Shown here: piece by piece, positions 33,353-43,227 of the stretch
Numbering within the stretch: the stretch's first letter is position 1
How the letters are laid out: the number at the start of each line of letters is the position of its first letter
Made by a program: the position numbers and the translations under genes
The notes under the pieces: model-generated
Database searches by the model: none
Told to the model about the DNA's origin: nothing
What the model saw: the letters and a program-made list of their open reading frames with translations, nothing else
Assembly (NCBI RefSeq): GCF_033115175.1
Contig: NC_084831.1
Location: 15,353,138-15,417,137, forward strand
Direction: 5' to 3'
Source of the DNA: Lepus europaeus
Taxonomy: Eukaryota > Chordata > Mammalia > Lagomorpha > Leporidae
Length of the DNA stretch: 64,000 nt

Positions 33353-33625
33353 GCAGCTGGCCTAGCAGCGAAGACGCCGGCTGGGACACCTGCACCCCAC
33401 ACTGAGTGCCTGGGTTCAATTCCTGACTCCGGCTCAAGTCCAGCTTCCTGCGGATATGGGCCCTGGGAGGCAGAGGTGAGAGCTTAAGTGACTGAGTTTC
33501 TGCCGCCAACACGGGAAGCCTGGGTTGAATTCCTGGCTCCCAGTTCAGCCTGGCCCAGTGCTAGCCACTGGGAGTACCTGGGAAGAAAACCAGCAGAAAG
33601 CAACTGCTGTCAGACTCTGTGTCAA
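33353..33625 (+). repeat. CSINE, old, 5' part
   Basis: AGCTGGCCTAGCAGCGAAGA head to CAACTGCTGTCAGACTC; a purine expansion replaces the tail. Confidence 0.78.
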
Positions 33626-33822
33626 GAGAAAAAAGAGGAGAGGGGAGGGGAGGGGAGGGAAGAGGAAGGAAGGGGAGGAGGAGGGGAAGAGGGGAGGGGA
33701 AGAAGGAGAGGGGAAGAACGGGAGGGGAAGGAGAGGAGGGGAGGGGAGGGGAGGGGAGGGGAGGGGAGGGGAGGGGAAGGAGGGGAGGGGAGGGGGGAGG
33801 AGGGGAAGGAGGGAGGGAAAGA
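33626..33822 (+). repeat. (GGGGA)n purine repeat
   Basis: About 200 bp, nearly all purine on the plus strand, mostly AGGGG/GGGGA units with AGGAAGG variants. Confidence 0.97.
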
Positions 33823-33825
33823 AAG

Positions 33826-33936
33826 TTCCTGACTCAGGCCTCGCCCAGCTCTGGCTGTTGTAGCCACCTGGGTTGTAACCCAGCAGTTGGAAGATAACTC
33901 TCTGCCTTTCAAATAAATAAATAAATCTTTTTTAGA
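33826..33936 (+). repeat. CSINE, 3' fragment
   Basis: TTCCTGACTCAGGCCTCGCC to CAAATAAATAAATAAATC. Confidence 0.85.
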
Positions 33937-34399
33937 AAATAGGATAAAATGCATTGTGCTCGTGAGGCTATGAGGAAACAAGACATTCCTCCCCATCAAC
34001 AATGGTAAAGTGAGATCACCACTCTGAAGGTCAATTTAGCAATGTGAATAAAAATGAAAAATCAGTCAACAATTTTATTGTGAAGAACTCGCCTCCACCT
34101 GTACTGTTGGCCAAATCTCATCTAAAAATTAAGACAAGGGATGTTTGTAGGATTCTGTGGACAAAGCAGTTTCAGAAACGTAAATGGCAGCCCATTCTAT
34201 GCCTGTGGCCAAACCCCTCATCCCCTCAGCTCTGGCATCTCACAGTAAACCAAGAAAAGATTATGATACATTCTGCCATCTCTTTTTGCAGAGTCAGAAG
34301 AAATGGCTAAGCTAACTGAGGCAGTGAGTGGGCCAAGAGCTTGCTCTGGTATTTTAAACTGCTTAAACCTTGAGTGGTGCACGGCTTATCAACACACCA

Positions 34400-35340
34400 C
34401 TGTAGTAGGCTGAACTACATCAAAATGAAAACCTTTGTACTGCAAAGGACTCTGCCAACTCATACACACTAGCCAACCATACAGCGAACAGGGAACTTGA
34501 ATCCAGGATGGAGAACTCTCAGCAACTCAAAAGTAATAACAAAAACCCGATTTAAACATGAGCAAAGGATTTTCTCCAAAGACGACACATGAATGGCCAA
34601 AACGCACTCGGGAAGATGCTCCACGTTATCAGCAGAAGCACAAAAGGCAGACAACAGTGAGAGTGAGGAACCTACAGGAGAGCAGTAAGACAGGGCAGCC
34701 TCTTTGGAAAACAAGGACACACCCTCGAGTTGGTAAGCGGCCTTACCACGTGACCCGGCAACTCGACTCCTAGGTACAAACCCCAGAGACCGGCAAACAC
34801 ACGGCTGGCACTCCGATGTTGGAAACAGCCAAGGGGCCCAAATGTCCAAGCTACGGAACGGGCATACACTGTAAGACGGTAGATCCAGCCGTGCAATGGG
34901 TATTATTTGGCAATAACAAACACACAAGACATGACATTCCACTCATCAGGAAAAGGCACATCAAAACCACAAAAGCCGGCGCTCCACTCCCACTAGGAAT
35001 CAGCCTTGGAGAGGGAGCAGGAACTTCAGCAGAACCCCTGCAAACTGCTCGGAACAGGAGACGGTGCGGCTGCTGTGAGGTCCGAGTTCCCCAGTAAGTT
35101 ACCAGGAGCCAGCAAGCCCACCCTCGGCACATACCCCAAAGAACCAGACAGGGCGCACAATAAAAACGTGCGGACCCACGCCCACAGCAGTCCCATTCAC
35201 AGTAGCCAAAAGTAGCAAAAGCAGCCCTCAGCCGCGAAGGCGGGACCGGGGCGCCAGGGGTGTTACTTGCCATATGTTACAAAGCACGGATACTTGCTTG
35301 CTACAACACGGATGACCCTGCAAACTCTGGGAGCCAGTCA
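34400..35340 (+). mobile_element. degenerate, partly duplicated L1 relic
   Basis: Recognisable L1 stretches include TTCTCCAAAGACGACACATG, AATGGCCAA, the CCCATTCACAGTAGCCAAAA region and ACACGGATGACCCTGCAAAC ... GGAGCCAGTCACA. The ATCAGGAAAAGGCACATCAA block recurs out of order, so the copy is rearranged. It abuts the USP48 CpG island and is unusually GC-rich for L1. Confidence 0.6.
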
Positions 35341-36317
35341 CAGACTGCCACCGGCCTGGGAGCCCACCCACACCAATGCCCAGAGGGCAGATCAACAGTG
35401 CTTAGAGATGGGGAGGACGCGGGAGAACTCTGCGCTGCTCGAATGGGTGGGTGGGGGGAATCCCAATACCAGACTGGTGATGGGTGCACAACCCTAGGAA
35501 TACATGGGAAAAAAAAAAAAAAACAAACACGCTGGGTTGCGCACTTTCCATGGGTGAGGTGTACGGTGTGCCAATCACAACTCCAGCTCTGTTGCACGCG
35601 GGCTTGTCACCCCAGTACGCAGGGCTGGAGCCAGACGGCCAGAGCCTGGAGTCGCTCGCTGCATGTTGGAAGCGTCCGCACCTGCTTCACCGCGAGCAGA
35701 CCTAGCAGCAAAGCCGGAGACCACGACTTCCACATCCTCCGGCGCTACGGAGCGCCTTTACCAAACGCCCGCTCGGAGCCCGCTCGGACCCGAAAGGCAG
35801 GACGCGGAGGGCGGCACGCGCACGGCCCCACCTCGACCCTCGCCGTCGCGGGGCCGGCTCGCCACGGCCGGAGGCGGGCAGCCGGGGCGGAAGGCGCCGA
35901 TGACGCAGGCCCCCACGAGCTGCTCTCTGCACCCACAGCCCCACGGCGGCCGGGGCTCCGGCGTCCGCACCGACGGCGGATTCGCCGAGCGGAGGCTCCC
36001 GTCCAGCAGGCTGCCTCGGAGCCGCGGCCCACGTACGCCAGCCAGCGGCGCCTGCTCGGCTCTCGGCTCCCCCCTTCGACCATCCCCACCGCCATCTTCC
36101 GGAGGAGACCCCGGAGCCGTCGCTACAGCGCTCTGGGCAGCATCACCTCCGCTCCGAGCCCGGGAAGGCTGCGTCCCCCCGGGGCGGCGGGGCCGGCGAC
36201 CCGCACCCTCGCCCTCCCCCGCGCGCGGGGCCGCCGGCCTCCCCCCCCACCCCGCCCCAGCTCTCCAGGGTCCGGCGCCGGGCGAGGAGGGGCGCAGGCC
36301 CGGTGCGCGGCCCTCAC

Positions 36318-36451
36318 CTGCACACGCCGCGGATGCAGGGCTCCAGCCAGATGCGGTAGGCGGTCTCGATGTGCTCCTGCGACACCTCCTCGGGCCGCAC
36401 CGTCTCCGCCCAGCGCCAGGCGGCCTTCTCCAGCTGCAGCCGCGGGGCCAT
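36318..36451 (-). CDS. USP48: USP48 coding exon 1 (start codon)
   Basis: The ATG reads down from 36451 and encodes [20 protein letters not shown], the known USP48 N-terminus. The exon holds 44 codons plus two bases and ends at a CAG|GTGAGG donor at 36317. It lies inside the CpG island. The leftover AG is completed by the A that opens exon 2, giving Arg45. The segment up to Cys44 precedes the catalytic domain. The start is chosen because it matches the family N-terminus and no in-frame upstream ATG continues it. Confidence 0.96.
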
Positions 36452-36728
36452 GGCCTTGCCCCAAGGAGCGCCTCCCCAGCCCGGCCGTCGCCGCCACCGC
36501 CGCCGCCTGCGCCGCTGCCCTACTGGGCTCCGCCACCTGCCAGCGAAGAGGACCAGGCGCTCCCTCAGCCAGCTGGCCAGTCAATCACCTGTGCGCGCCA
36601 CTGCCGCCGCGCCCGCCCGCCCGCGCGCCCGCGCCCAACCCGCACGACCGGCCGCAAAGCGCCGCCGTCGACACCCGACACCCCCCGCGCCCGCGGACGT
36701 TGGCAGTGGAGCCCCCCTGCCGCGGAGG

Positions 36729-36738
36729 GCGCATGCGC
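36729..36738. promoter_or_regulatory. NRF1-type palindromic site
   Basis: GCGCATGCGC matches the NRF1 consensus. It sits about 280 bp upstream of the USP48 ATG inside the CpG island, a typical place for a functional NRF1 site. Binding is inferred, not shown. Confidence 0.55.
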
Positions 36739-37108
36739 GTTCCCAGCAGTCCCTGCGTCTCCCGCGCCTCTAACCGGACGGGCGGAGGAAGGGGAAGCGT
36801 CGGTCCCAGGCCGTCTTTGCCACGTCCTCACCGGCGCTGCTAGGGCGGAGGGCTCTCAGCCCCTGTTCGCGGTAGCGGCCCGCGAACCGCTGCTCTAACA
36901 AGCCCGCGCTCCGAGAAGACTATTCTTTCCCCTCCAAGTGGAGGATTCGCGCGAGAGGCTACTCAACGCACACCATAGGTCCGCGTGGCCGGTGGGGTGG
37001 GGCCTGTTGAGAGTAGACACCGAGTCACCAAAGAAACCAGGGTCGCCTCTCTGGAGGAAGGTTTAACTTGACCCTGGGCCGGTGCCCAAGTCCTTTCCCG
37101 AGCCCTCG

Positions 37109-37116
37109 TGACGTCA
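37109..37116. promoter_or_regulatory. CRE/ATF-like site
   Basis: TGACGTCA is a perfect palindromic CRE octamer, about 660 bp upstream of the USP48 ATG. It lies next to two ZNF143-like motifs, which suggests a promoter or enhancer segment. Confidence 0.45.
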
Positions 37117-37151
37117 TGGGGCGTTCTGGGCTTTTCTTGAACTAGAACGGG

Positions 37152-37170
37152 ACTACGTGTCCCGGCAGGC
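37152..37170 (+). promoter_or_regulatory. ZNF143/Staf-like motif, copy 1
   Basis: ACTACGTGTCCCGGCAGGC follows the ACTACnnnTCCCnGCnnGC pattern of the ZNF143 (SBS) site common in promoters. It diverges in the middle. A closer match on the opposite strand follows 22 bp later. Confidence 0.5.
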
Positions 37171-37191
37171 ACTGCGTCCTGCCACTCACTG

Positions 37192-37214
37192 CAAGGCATG
37201 CTGGGATTTGTAGT
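37192..37214 (-). promoter_or_regulatory. ZNF143/Staf-like motif, copy 2
   Basis: On the minus strand ACTACAAATCCCAGCATGCC (then TTG) is close to a perfect extended ZNF143 promoter motif. With copy 1 it forms an inverted pair about 0.7 kb from USP48 exon 1, in sequence still rich in CpG. It may mark an upstream or divergent transcription start. Confidence 0.65.
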
Positions 37215-37732
37215 CCTCAAGGTGGGCGGACTAGGTAGTGGCGCCGCAGGTTAGGCGGGGGCACCCGCGGGTCTGGTTCCTCCGGCGCGAAGGGTCGTCC
37301 TTGAGGTTGCCACTCCCTTCCCGAGTCTTTTTGTGATTTCCTGGTTCTTTCAGGCAGCTCCTCCGTTTAAAACATTTCCTGCCCCAGGAGGGTAGGCTTA
37401 TCACAAACTCTGAAGGGCGTTGCCGGGGAGACGATAATTGAGGACTTTGCATCCGAATGAGAACCCTGCGGGAATCGAAACACAACTTTGAGTCACCTGC
37501 TAGCCGGGAACCTTGGACTTGGGCTGTGTGGGGGAGCCGCACTCCCAGACTGGGGCAGGTGAGAGGCTGGCCGAGAGCTGGCCGTCAGGGTCAGGGGCTC
37601 AGTGAAGATTCAGAAGGTGGTGAGTGACGGAATGGAGATTTCTGGCTTTGCAAGCTTCCTTGGTCCGGGTCAAGATCAGAGGCAGGGAAATCTGTGAGAC
37701 AGAGGGGCTGAGTTTGGGTGCAGCAGGTAAGA

Positions 37733-37812
37733 CAAGGTGGGCATCACCCACGCCAGGGAGGAGCCGTGTTAGGTAGCAAGGTAGGCATCACCCACGCCTG
37801 AGCGGAGCCGTA
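37733..37812 (+). repeat. 44-bp tandem duplication
   Basis: CAAGGTGGGCATCACCCACG at 37733 recurs as CAAGGTAGGCATCACCCACG at 37777, each followed by a GGAGCCGT block. Confidence 0.88.
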
Positions 37813-37916
37813 GAATGGAATGGAAACGGAGAGTTTTGTGCGCTGAATGAGGGGAGGAAGTAGAAGCAAGCCTTGAAAGCAGACCAGCGTCCGCACGGCA
37901 GAAGCCTCGTCCTCGG

Positions 37917-38132
37917 GGCTGCATTGTGGCTTAGTGGGCGCGCCGGGCTGCTCCGGGAAAAGCCCCGGAGGGAGCGCCCTGCCCACCCACAAGGGAGATC
38001 TGGAAGAAGCTGCAGGCTCCTGGCCTCGGCCCCACCCTGCGCTGGCGGCTGGCTGCCTTCGGGGGAGTGAGCCAGCGAATGGAAGACCTCTCAGTGTAAC
38101 TCTTTCAAATAAATAAAGCTTTTTTAAAAAGT
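37917..38132 (+). repeat. CSINE, old, GC-drifted, deleted
   Basis: GGGGCTGCATTGTGGCTTAG head; TCAAATAAATAAAGCTTTTT tail; the middle is shortened. Confidence 0.82.
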
Positions 38133-38767
38133 CTTTGTTCCCATAACCTTGTTAGGTGGTCCCAGCTCTCCCCCAGGGCAGCTTAGGGGGTCTTCCCACT
38201 CTGGGAGATTGTGGAAGATTGCCCGGCAGAAGGGGCGGGGACCCCCACCTGGCAGGTTACGGGTAGAAGGGGCAGGGCAGGATGCGAACACTGGGCTGCC
38301 CCCGAAACGTTACCGGGATGACTTTGAGATGCAGATGCTGGAAGTAGTCTTTTCTTTTAGGCCTTTGTCACACACACACATAAGCTCATATCTGACTTCT
38401 TACCTAACAGACTTATTAGCAAACAAACCACCACCACCCCCCACCCACCCACAGGGCAGGGAAGATTTCCCAAACCTGCCCCCGGGGTAGGCTGGGACCC
38501 TGCTAACCAGCTTCTGGGACACAAAGACTGGATGTGCAAATAGGTCTGCTTGTGCAGCTCCCTCATTCAGCTGGTTTTGTTTGTCAGCCCCGCTCTCACA
38601 CACAGGCTAATGGCTAATTTCCTACCTGTGAGGGCAGAGGGCCAGCTGGGAGCTGACCACTGCTGCCGCATGGATTATAATCTGGGAGATCTGTGTCCGA
38701 GGCAGACTGCCGCTGGCTTGGGGCTTTTCCATCCCTTCCTCACCAGGGACCCGGTGCCCTCCACAGG

Positions 38768-38913
38768 CCCCTGATACCCACATGGGAGACCTGATGGAGT
38801 TCCGTGCTCCCGGCTTTGGCCTGGCCCAGCATCAGCTGTTGCAGGCTTTTGGGGAGGGAACCAGGGGATGGGAGCTCCCTGCCTCTCTGCGTTTCAAATA
38901 AATCAAAATCACA
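38768..38913 (+). repeat. CSINE, 3' fragment
   Basis: CCTGATACCCACATGGGAGA to TTTCAAATAAATCAAAATC. Confidence 0.82.
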
Positions 38914-38917
38914 GTTT

Positions 38918-39063
38918 TTAAAATGATTTATTTATTTATGTGAAAGAGTTACAAAGAAAAAAGGAGAGGCAGAGAGAGAGTGGTCTTCCATCCACTGGTT
39001 CACTCCTCAAATGGCTGCAACAGCCAAGGCTGGGCAGGCCAGAGCCAGGAGCCAGGAGCAAGC
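38918..39063 (-). repeat. CSINE, 3' fragment
   Basis: AAAATGATTTATTTATTTAT to GAGCCAGGAGCCAGGAGC; tail-to-tail with the plus fragment. Confidence 0.82.
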
Positions 39064-39151
39064 ACTCCCATAAGTTGGGGAAGTTGGTTTTATAGACAGA
39101 CAGGGGCTGACGAGAATAGAAGCAAAGAACCAAAGGCAGATTGATCTTTTC

Positions 39152-39510
39152 TTTTTAATTTTTTTTTTTTTTGACAGGCAGAGTGGACAGAGAGAGAGGA
39201 CAGTGAGAGAGAGACAGAGAGAAAGGTCTTCCTTTTGCCGTTGGTTCACCCTCCAATGGCCGCCGCGGTAGCGCGCTGCGGCCGGCGCACCGCGCTGTTC
39301 CGATGGCAGGAGCCAGGGGCTTATCCTGGTCTCCCATGGGGTGCAGGACCCAAGGACTTGGGCCATCCTCCACTGCACTCCCTGGCCACAGCAGAGGGCT
39401 GGCCTGGAAGAGGGGCAACCGGGACAGGATCGGTGCCCCGACCGGGACTAGAACCCGGTGTGCCGGCGCCGCAAGGCGGAGGATTAGCCTGTTGAGCCAC
39501 GGCGCCGGCC
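39152..39510 (-). repeat. CSINE, young, full length
   Basis: GGCAGATTGATCTTTTC at 39135-39151 and 39511-39527 is a perfect 17-bp duplication. The GC-rich GGTAGCGCGCTGCGGCCGGC block is intact. Confidence 0.97.
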
Positions 39511-39796
39511 GGCAGATTGATCTTTTCAAAGTCACTTTTCTTGAAAGAGGGGAGAGGGAAGCAGAACAATTAAAAGACTGCTTGGTTAGCTTCAGGTTGC
39601 TTTTTTTTTTGGTTAGGAATCGCATGGTTCTGTGGATTGAAACTGGCCTATGGGAAGCTGGCTGACCCCGGACTTCTCAGAGGGTCAGGTGATGGCTTAG
39701 TGGCTCCATTTTGACTTTCAGTCTGATCTCTTGGGGGTTCCTGGTACAGAGTAGTCCAGAACAGCACTTCCTCCTAAGGTTTTTATTTAATCGCTT

Positions 39797-39998
39797 TACC
39801 AAAAAATTTTTATTTATTTATTTGAAAGGCAGAGTTACACAGAGAGAGGGAGAGACAGGGAGAGAGAGATCTTCCATTTGCTGGTTCACTCCCCAAAAGG
39901 CCACAACAGCCAAGAGTGTGCCAGGCCAAAGCCAGAGCCCAGAACTCCATCCAGGTCTCCCATGTGGGTGCAGGGACCCAAGGACTTGAGGTATCTTT
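39797..39998 (-). repeat. CSINE, 3' part, interrupted
   Basis: TTTTTATTTATTTATTTGAA to CCCAAGGACTTGAGGTATC; it resumes at 40317. Confidence 0.9.
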
Positions 39999-40316
39999 TT
40001 TTTTTTTTTTAATTTATTTTATTTATTTGAAAGAGCTACAATGAGAGGTAGAGAGAGAGAGGTCTTCCATCCACTGGTTCACTCCCCAATTGGCTGCAAT
40101 GGCCTTAGCTGCGCCAATCTGAAGCCAGGAGCTGGGAGACTCCGGTCTCCCACTTGGGTGCAGGGGCACAAGGACTTGGGCCATCTTCCACTGCTATCCC
40201 AGGCCATAGCAGAGAGCTGGATCGGAAGAGGAGCAGCTGGAACTAGAACTTGCACCCACATGGGACACCGGCACTTCAGGCCAGGGTGTTAACCCGCTGC
40301 GCCACAGCGCCTGCCC
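39999..40316 (-). repeat. CSINE nested in a CSINE
   Basis: T-run and AATTTATTTTATTTATTTGA to CACAGCGCCTGCCCC. TTGAGGTATCTTTT and TTGAGCAATCTTTT are the slightly diverged flanking repeats. Confidence 0.92.
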
Positions 40317-40437
40317 CTTGAGCAATCTTTTGCTGCTTTCCCGCACACATTAGCAAGGAGACTTAAGCTGGTGCTCCTATGGGATGCTGGCTTCACAGGT
40401 GGTGGCTTAACCTGCTGCACCACAGCGCTGGCCCCCC
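40317..40437 (-). repeat. CSINE, 5' part, interrupted
   Basis: TTGAGCAATCTTTTGCTGCT to CCACAGCGCTGGCCCC. Confidence 0.9.
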
Positions 40438-40899
40438 CGCTTTATAACTTAGTATCTCTCCTGTGAAAGTCGCCAGTGGCCTCCACGTCTCAGACCCAGT
40501 GCTAAGCGCGGGGTGTCTCACTGGATCTCTTGGCTGTGTCTGTGCCGGCGATTCACGGTCTTCTGATCTCCCCGTGGCTCCTTGGCCACGCCTCGTGTCT
40601 GTCCCTTGCTGGGCTTTCTCATCCTCAGCCTGGAGACTGGAGTGGCCTAGTCTTCAGTCCCTCCGACCCCTCCCCTTCCTTCCCTCCCTGGGTGATGTCC
40701 TCGTCTCCTTTCTGGGCTGTAAATAGCAGCCGTGTGTGGAGAGCTCCGGAGTTGATACCTCCAGGCCTGACAGCGCTTGGAAGACGCCAGCCCCACGCAC
40801 GCTGCTGCTTCCTGGGCATCTCCAGTGTGCAGCTCTCAGGCTTTACTGGTCCAAAACAGCCTTGTTCCACTTCCAGCGGCTTCCTGCCCCCCGCCCCCC

Positions 40900-41690
40900 A
40901 ATATCCTGCAACCTTTCCCAGCACGGGAGTTGCTGTACCTCTGTCCTCCCAATAACCAAGCAGCAGCCTTGGCTTCTCCCTTTCTCTCACATCCACGTCC
41001 AGTCCTTCCTGGCAACCTAAGACATCTGTCCCCAGCACATAGAGAGAATGCAGTGACTGCTACCGCTGGTCACCCCTGGACCATTACAAGAGGGTCCTTA
41101 CTGGGCTCCCTCTCTTTTCCTAAGACTTAGTTGTTTGAAAGGCAGAGTGATGGAGAGAGGGAGAGTCAGAAAGAGACCTTCCATCCCCAAATAGCTGCGA
41201 TGACCAGGACTGAGCCAGGCTGAAGCCGGGATCCAAGAACTCCATCTGGGTGTTCCACGTGGGGGCAGTGGCATGAGCACTGGGACCATCATCTGCTGCC
41301 TCCATAGGTGCATTAGCAGGATGCTGGGTCATGGACAGAGCCGCCGGGATGGAACCGGCACTCCTGTACGGATGCTGGTGTTGCAGGTGGCGGCTTAACC
41401 TGAGGCACATCACTGACCGCCTCCTTTCCACCCTTGCCTCCTTGTGTGGTTTGTTCTTGGCCATGTCTGTCATTCAGAACCTCCAAAGAGTTCTCACCTC
41501 ATTCAGTAAACAGTGATAGAGCACTCCCCTCGCCCCGCCCCCCCCCTTTACTGCTCAGGCCTCACTTCCTCCTTCCTCCCTGTCCCATGGACTACAGAAG
41601 CAGTCTCCTGCCTCAGGGCCTTTGCACGTGCTGTTTCCTTTGCCTGGACCTCCCTTCCCCCACATGGTGGTGTAGCACGCTCCTTCACAT
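40900..41690 (+). mobile_element. L2-like LINE relic split by a SINE
   Basis: TCTCACATCCACGTCCAGTC and CTGGACCATTACAAGAGGGT lie before the SINE. TTTCCACCCTTGCCTCC and CTCAGGGCCTTTGCACGTGC follow it. Together these are the ordered L2 3' landmarks, interrupted by the SINE at 41118-41420. Confidence 0.6.
41118..41420 (-). repeat. CSINE inside L2 relic
   Basis: AAGACTTAGTTGTTTGAAAG to AACCTGAGGCACATCACTGA. Confidence 0.86.
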
Positions 41691-41815
41691 GTAAGTGACA
41701 GGGCCAGGAAGAAGACCCTGGGGAGAAGATCCAGAAAGAACAGTTTTCTATAGGAGGAGAATCAGAGGAATTGCGTGTCTCAGAAACATGGGGGGGGGGT
41801 ATTTTAAAGAAGGTG

Positions 41816-42125
41816 GGGGAAGAGTTTGGTGCAGAGGTTACGGGGGTGACCACTCCCATATCAGGGTGCTGGGTTTCAGTCCTGGCTTCGCTCCTCATTT
41901 CAGCTTCCTGTTCCCGCACACCTTGGGGGCCAGCAGGTGATGGCTCACCCTGCTGGGCTCCTGACACCCTCATAAGAGACCTGGATTGAGTTCTCCAGCC
42001 CTGGCTTCAGCCGGGCCCAGTCCTAGCTGTTGTGGGCATCTGAGGAGTGAACTAGCGGAAGGGGATCCTCTGCCTGTCTCCCTCCGCCCCCTCTCTCTTC
42101 CTTTCAAATAAATGAAAATTTTGAA
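41816..42125 (+). repeat. CSINE, old
   Basis: GGGGAAGAGTTTGGTGCAGA head; CAAATAAATGAAAATTTTGA tail. Confidence 0.85.
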
Positions 42126-42189
42126 AAAGGACACGGGATTCATTAGCAATGTTAAATCCCTTCTATCTTTCTCCCCATTTCTTGGTTCC

Positions 42190-42432
42190 CTTTGCAATGG
42201 AGACAGAGAGCTCCCATCCCCTGGTTCACTCCTAAAAACGGCTGCAATGGCTGGAACTGGGCCACGGTCAGAACTGGAAGCCAGCAGTACAATCCAGGTC
42301 TCCCTGTGTTTGGCAGGAAGCCGATCACGTGAGCCAACCCTGCTGCTTCTCGAGGGTTGTCCTGACAGGAAGCTAGAGTCTGGAGCCAGAGCTGGGGATT
42401 GTACCCAGGCACTGTAGTGTGTGACATGGGAA
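42190..42432 (-). repeat. CSINE, old, interrupted
   Basis: CAATGGAGACAGAGAGCTCC to CACTGTAGTGTGTGACATGG; its end resumes at 42765-42802. Confidence 0.8.
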
Positions 42433-42764
42433 ACTTTTTTTTTTTTTTTAAGTTTACTTATTTATTTCGAAGAGTTACAGAGAGAAAGGAAGAGATAGAA
42501 AGAGAAAGAGAGATCTTCCATCTGCTGGTTCACTCCTCAGATGGCCACAATGTCCAGCTCTAGGCCAGGCCAAAGCCAGGAGCCGGGAACTTCTTCCAGG
42601 TCTCCAACGTGGGTTGTAGGGCCCATTTTCCACTGTTTTTCCCAGGCCATTTTAGCAGAGAGCTGGATCAGAAGTGAAGCAGCTGGGACTCGAACCAGCG
42701 CCGATATGGGTTGCCAGAGTTGCAGGCAACGGCTTCACCCACCATGCCACAATGCTGACCCCAG
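42433..42764 (-). repeat. CSINE nested, with target-site duplication
   Basis: GACATGGGAA at 42423-42432 and 42765-42774 flanks it. Head end CCACAATGCTGACCCC. Confidence 0.93.
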
Positions 42765-42820
42765 GACATGGGAATCTTAACATCTAGGCTAAATGCCCAC
42801 ATTCCACAGTAATTTTGTTT

Positions 42821-43122
42821 TAAAGATTTATTTATTTGAAAGGCAGAGTGACAGAGACAGAGACAGAGAGCAATCTTCTAGTTCACTCCCTAAATGCCCA
42901 CAACAGCCAGGACTGGGCCAGGAAACAGGATCTCCATCTGGGTCTCCCAGGTGAGTAGCAGGAACCCAGGCACTTAGGCCACCATCTCCTGTCTCTCAGG
43001 TGCATTGCTAAGAAAATGGATCAGAAGCGCTGGGTAGCCAGTGCCCGAGTCAGGCGTTCTGATATAGGATATGGGCGTCCCAGTTGGCAGCGTAACCTCC
43101 TGTACCACAACTCTTGCCCTCA
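42821..43122 (-). repeat. CSINE
   Basis: TTTTAAAGATTTATTTATTT to TGTACCACAACTCTTGCCC. Confidence 0.9.
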
Positions 43123-43227
43123 GGTTAAAAAGTGTAAACAGATATAATAATGTTAATTATGTGTTTAATCCAATATTGCTAAAATGCTTAATTTCCCTGT
43201 GTAACAAATGTTTTAAAAATATTGCTG

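Larger units (their letters stand above)
13194..36317 (-). other. USP48: USP48 intron 1
   Basis: This 23-kb first intron carries about 45 SINE copies or pieces, a MaLR-type LTR, several L1 relics, a purine repeat and a SINE palindrome. Unique stretches with nothing recognised are 15314-15820, 16330-17100, 17840-19325, 25660-26220, 28060-28336 and 31990-32548. None contains an open frame with splice sites and family similarity. Confidence 0.85.
3796..36451 (-). other. USP48: USP48 gene, 5' part (coding exons 1-7), ubiquitin-specific peptidase 48
   Basis: This is the coding span of the first seven exons of a C19-family cysteine deubiquitinase. USP48 removes ubiquitin from substrates in nucleus and cytoplasm; RelA/NF-kB and BRCA1-type histone H2A ubiquitin are reported targets. 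Exon lengths 134, 121, 157, 128, 125, 109 and 134 nt sum to 908 nt, or 302 codons plus two bases, with no frame break. The spliced product follows the human USP48 N-terminus that I recall almost residue for residue. The catalytic Cys box (GLTNLGATC) puts the nucleophile at Cys98. CxxC pairs at 223/226 and 270/273 form the USP zinc finger. The His and Asn/Asp catalytic residues lie in exons beyond the left edge. The promoter is a CpG island. The next gene to the right, LDLRAD2, points away, so the two are divergent and about 16 kb apart. Confidence 0.97.
35700..36900 (-). promoter_or_regulatory. USP48: CpG island promoter of USP48
   Basis: GC and CpG density rise sharply compared with the AT-rich intron to the left. 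The island spans the end of intron 1, exon 1 and about 450 bp upstream of the ATG. No TATA box is visible, as expected for a housekeeping deubiquitinase. Limits are estimated by eye. Confidence 0.85.

Noticed and set aside
33488-33897. Gly/Arg/Glu-rich and Pro/Ser-rich proteins
   Set aside because: Translations of the (GGGGA)n repeat.
35260-36843. 527-aa plus-strand open frame through the CpG island
   Set aside because: It is a GC-rich stop-poor shadow antisense to USP48 exon 1, Arg/Pro/Ala-rich without domains, starting in an L1 relic.
35663-36898. 411-aa plus-strand open frame in another frame of the island
   Set aside because: Two long overlapping frames in one CpG island point to composition, not coding; no family similarity or splice logic.
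40530-40955. 141-aa frame near 40.5 kb
   Set aside because: Ser/Pro-rich, overlapping the L2-like relic, with several competing frames of equal length.
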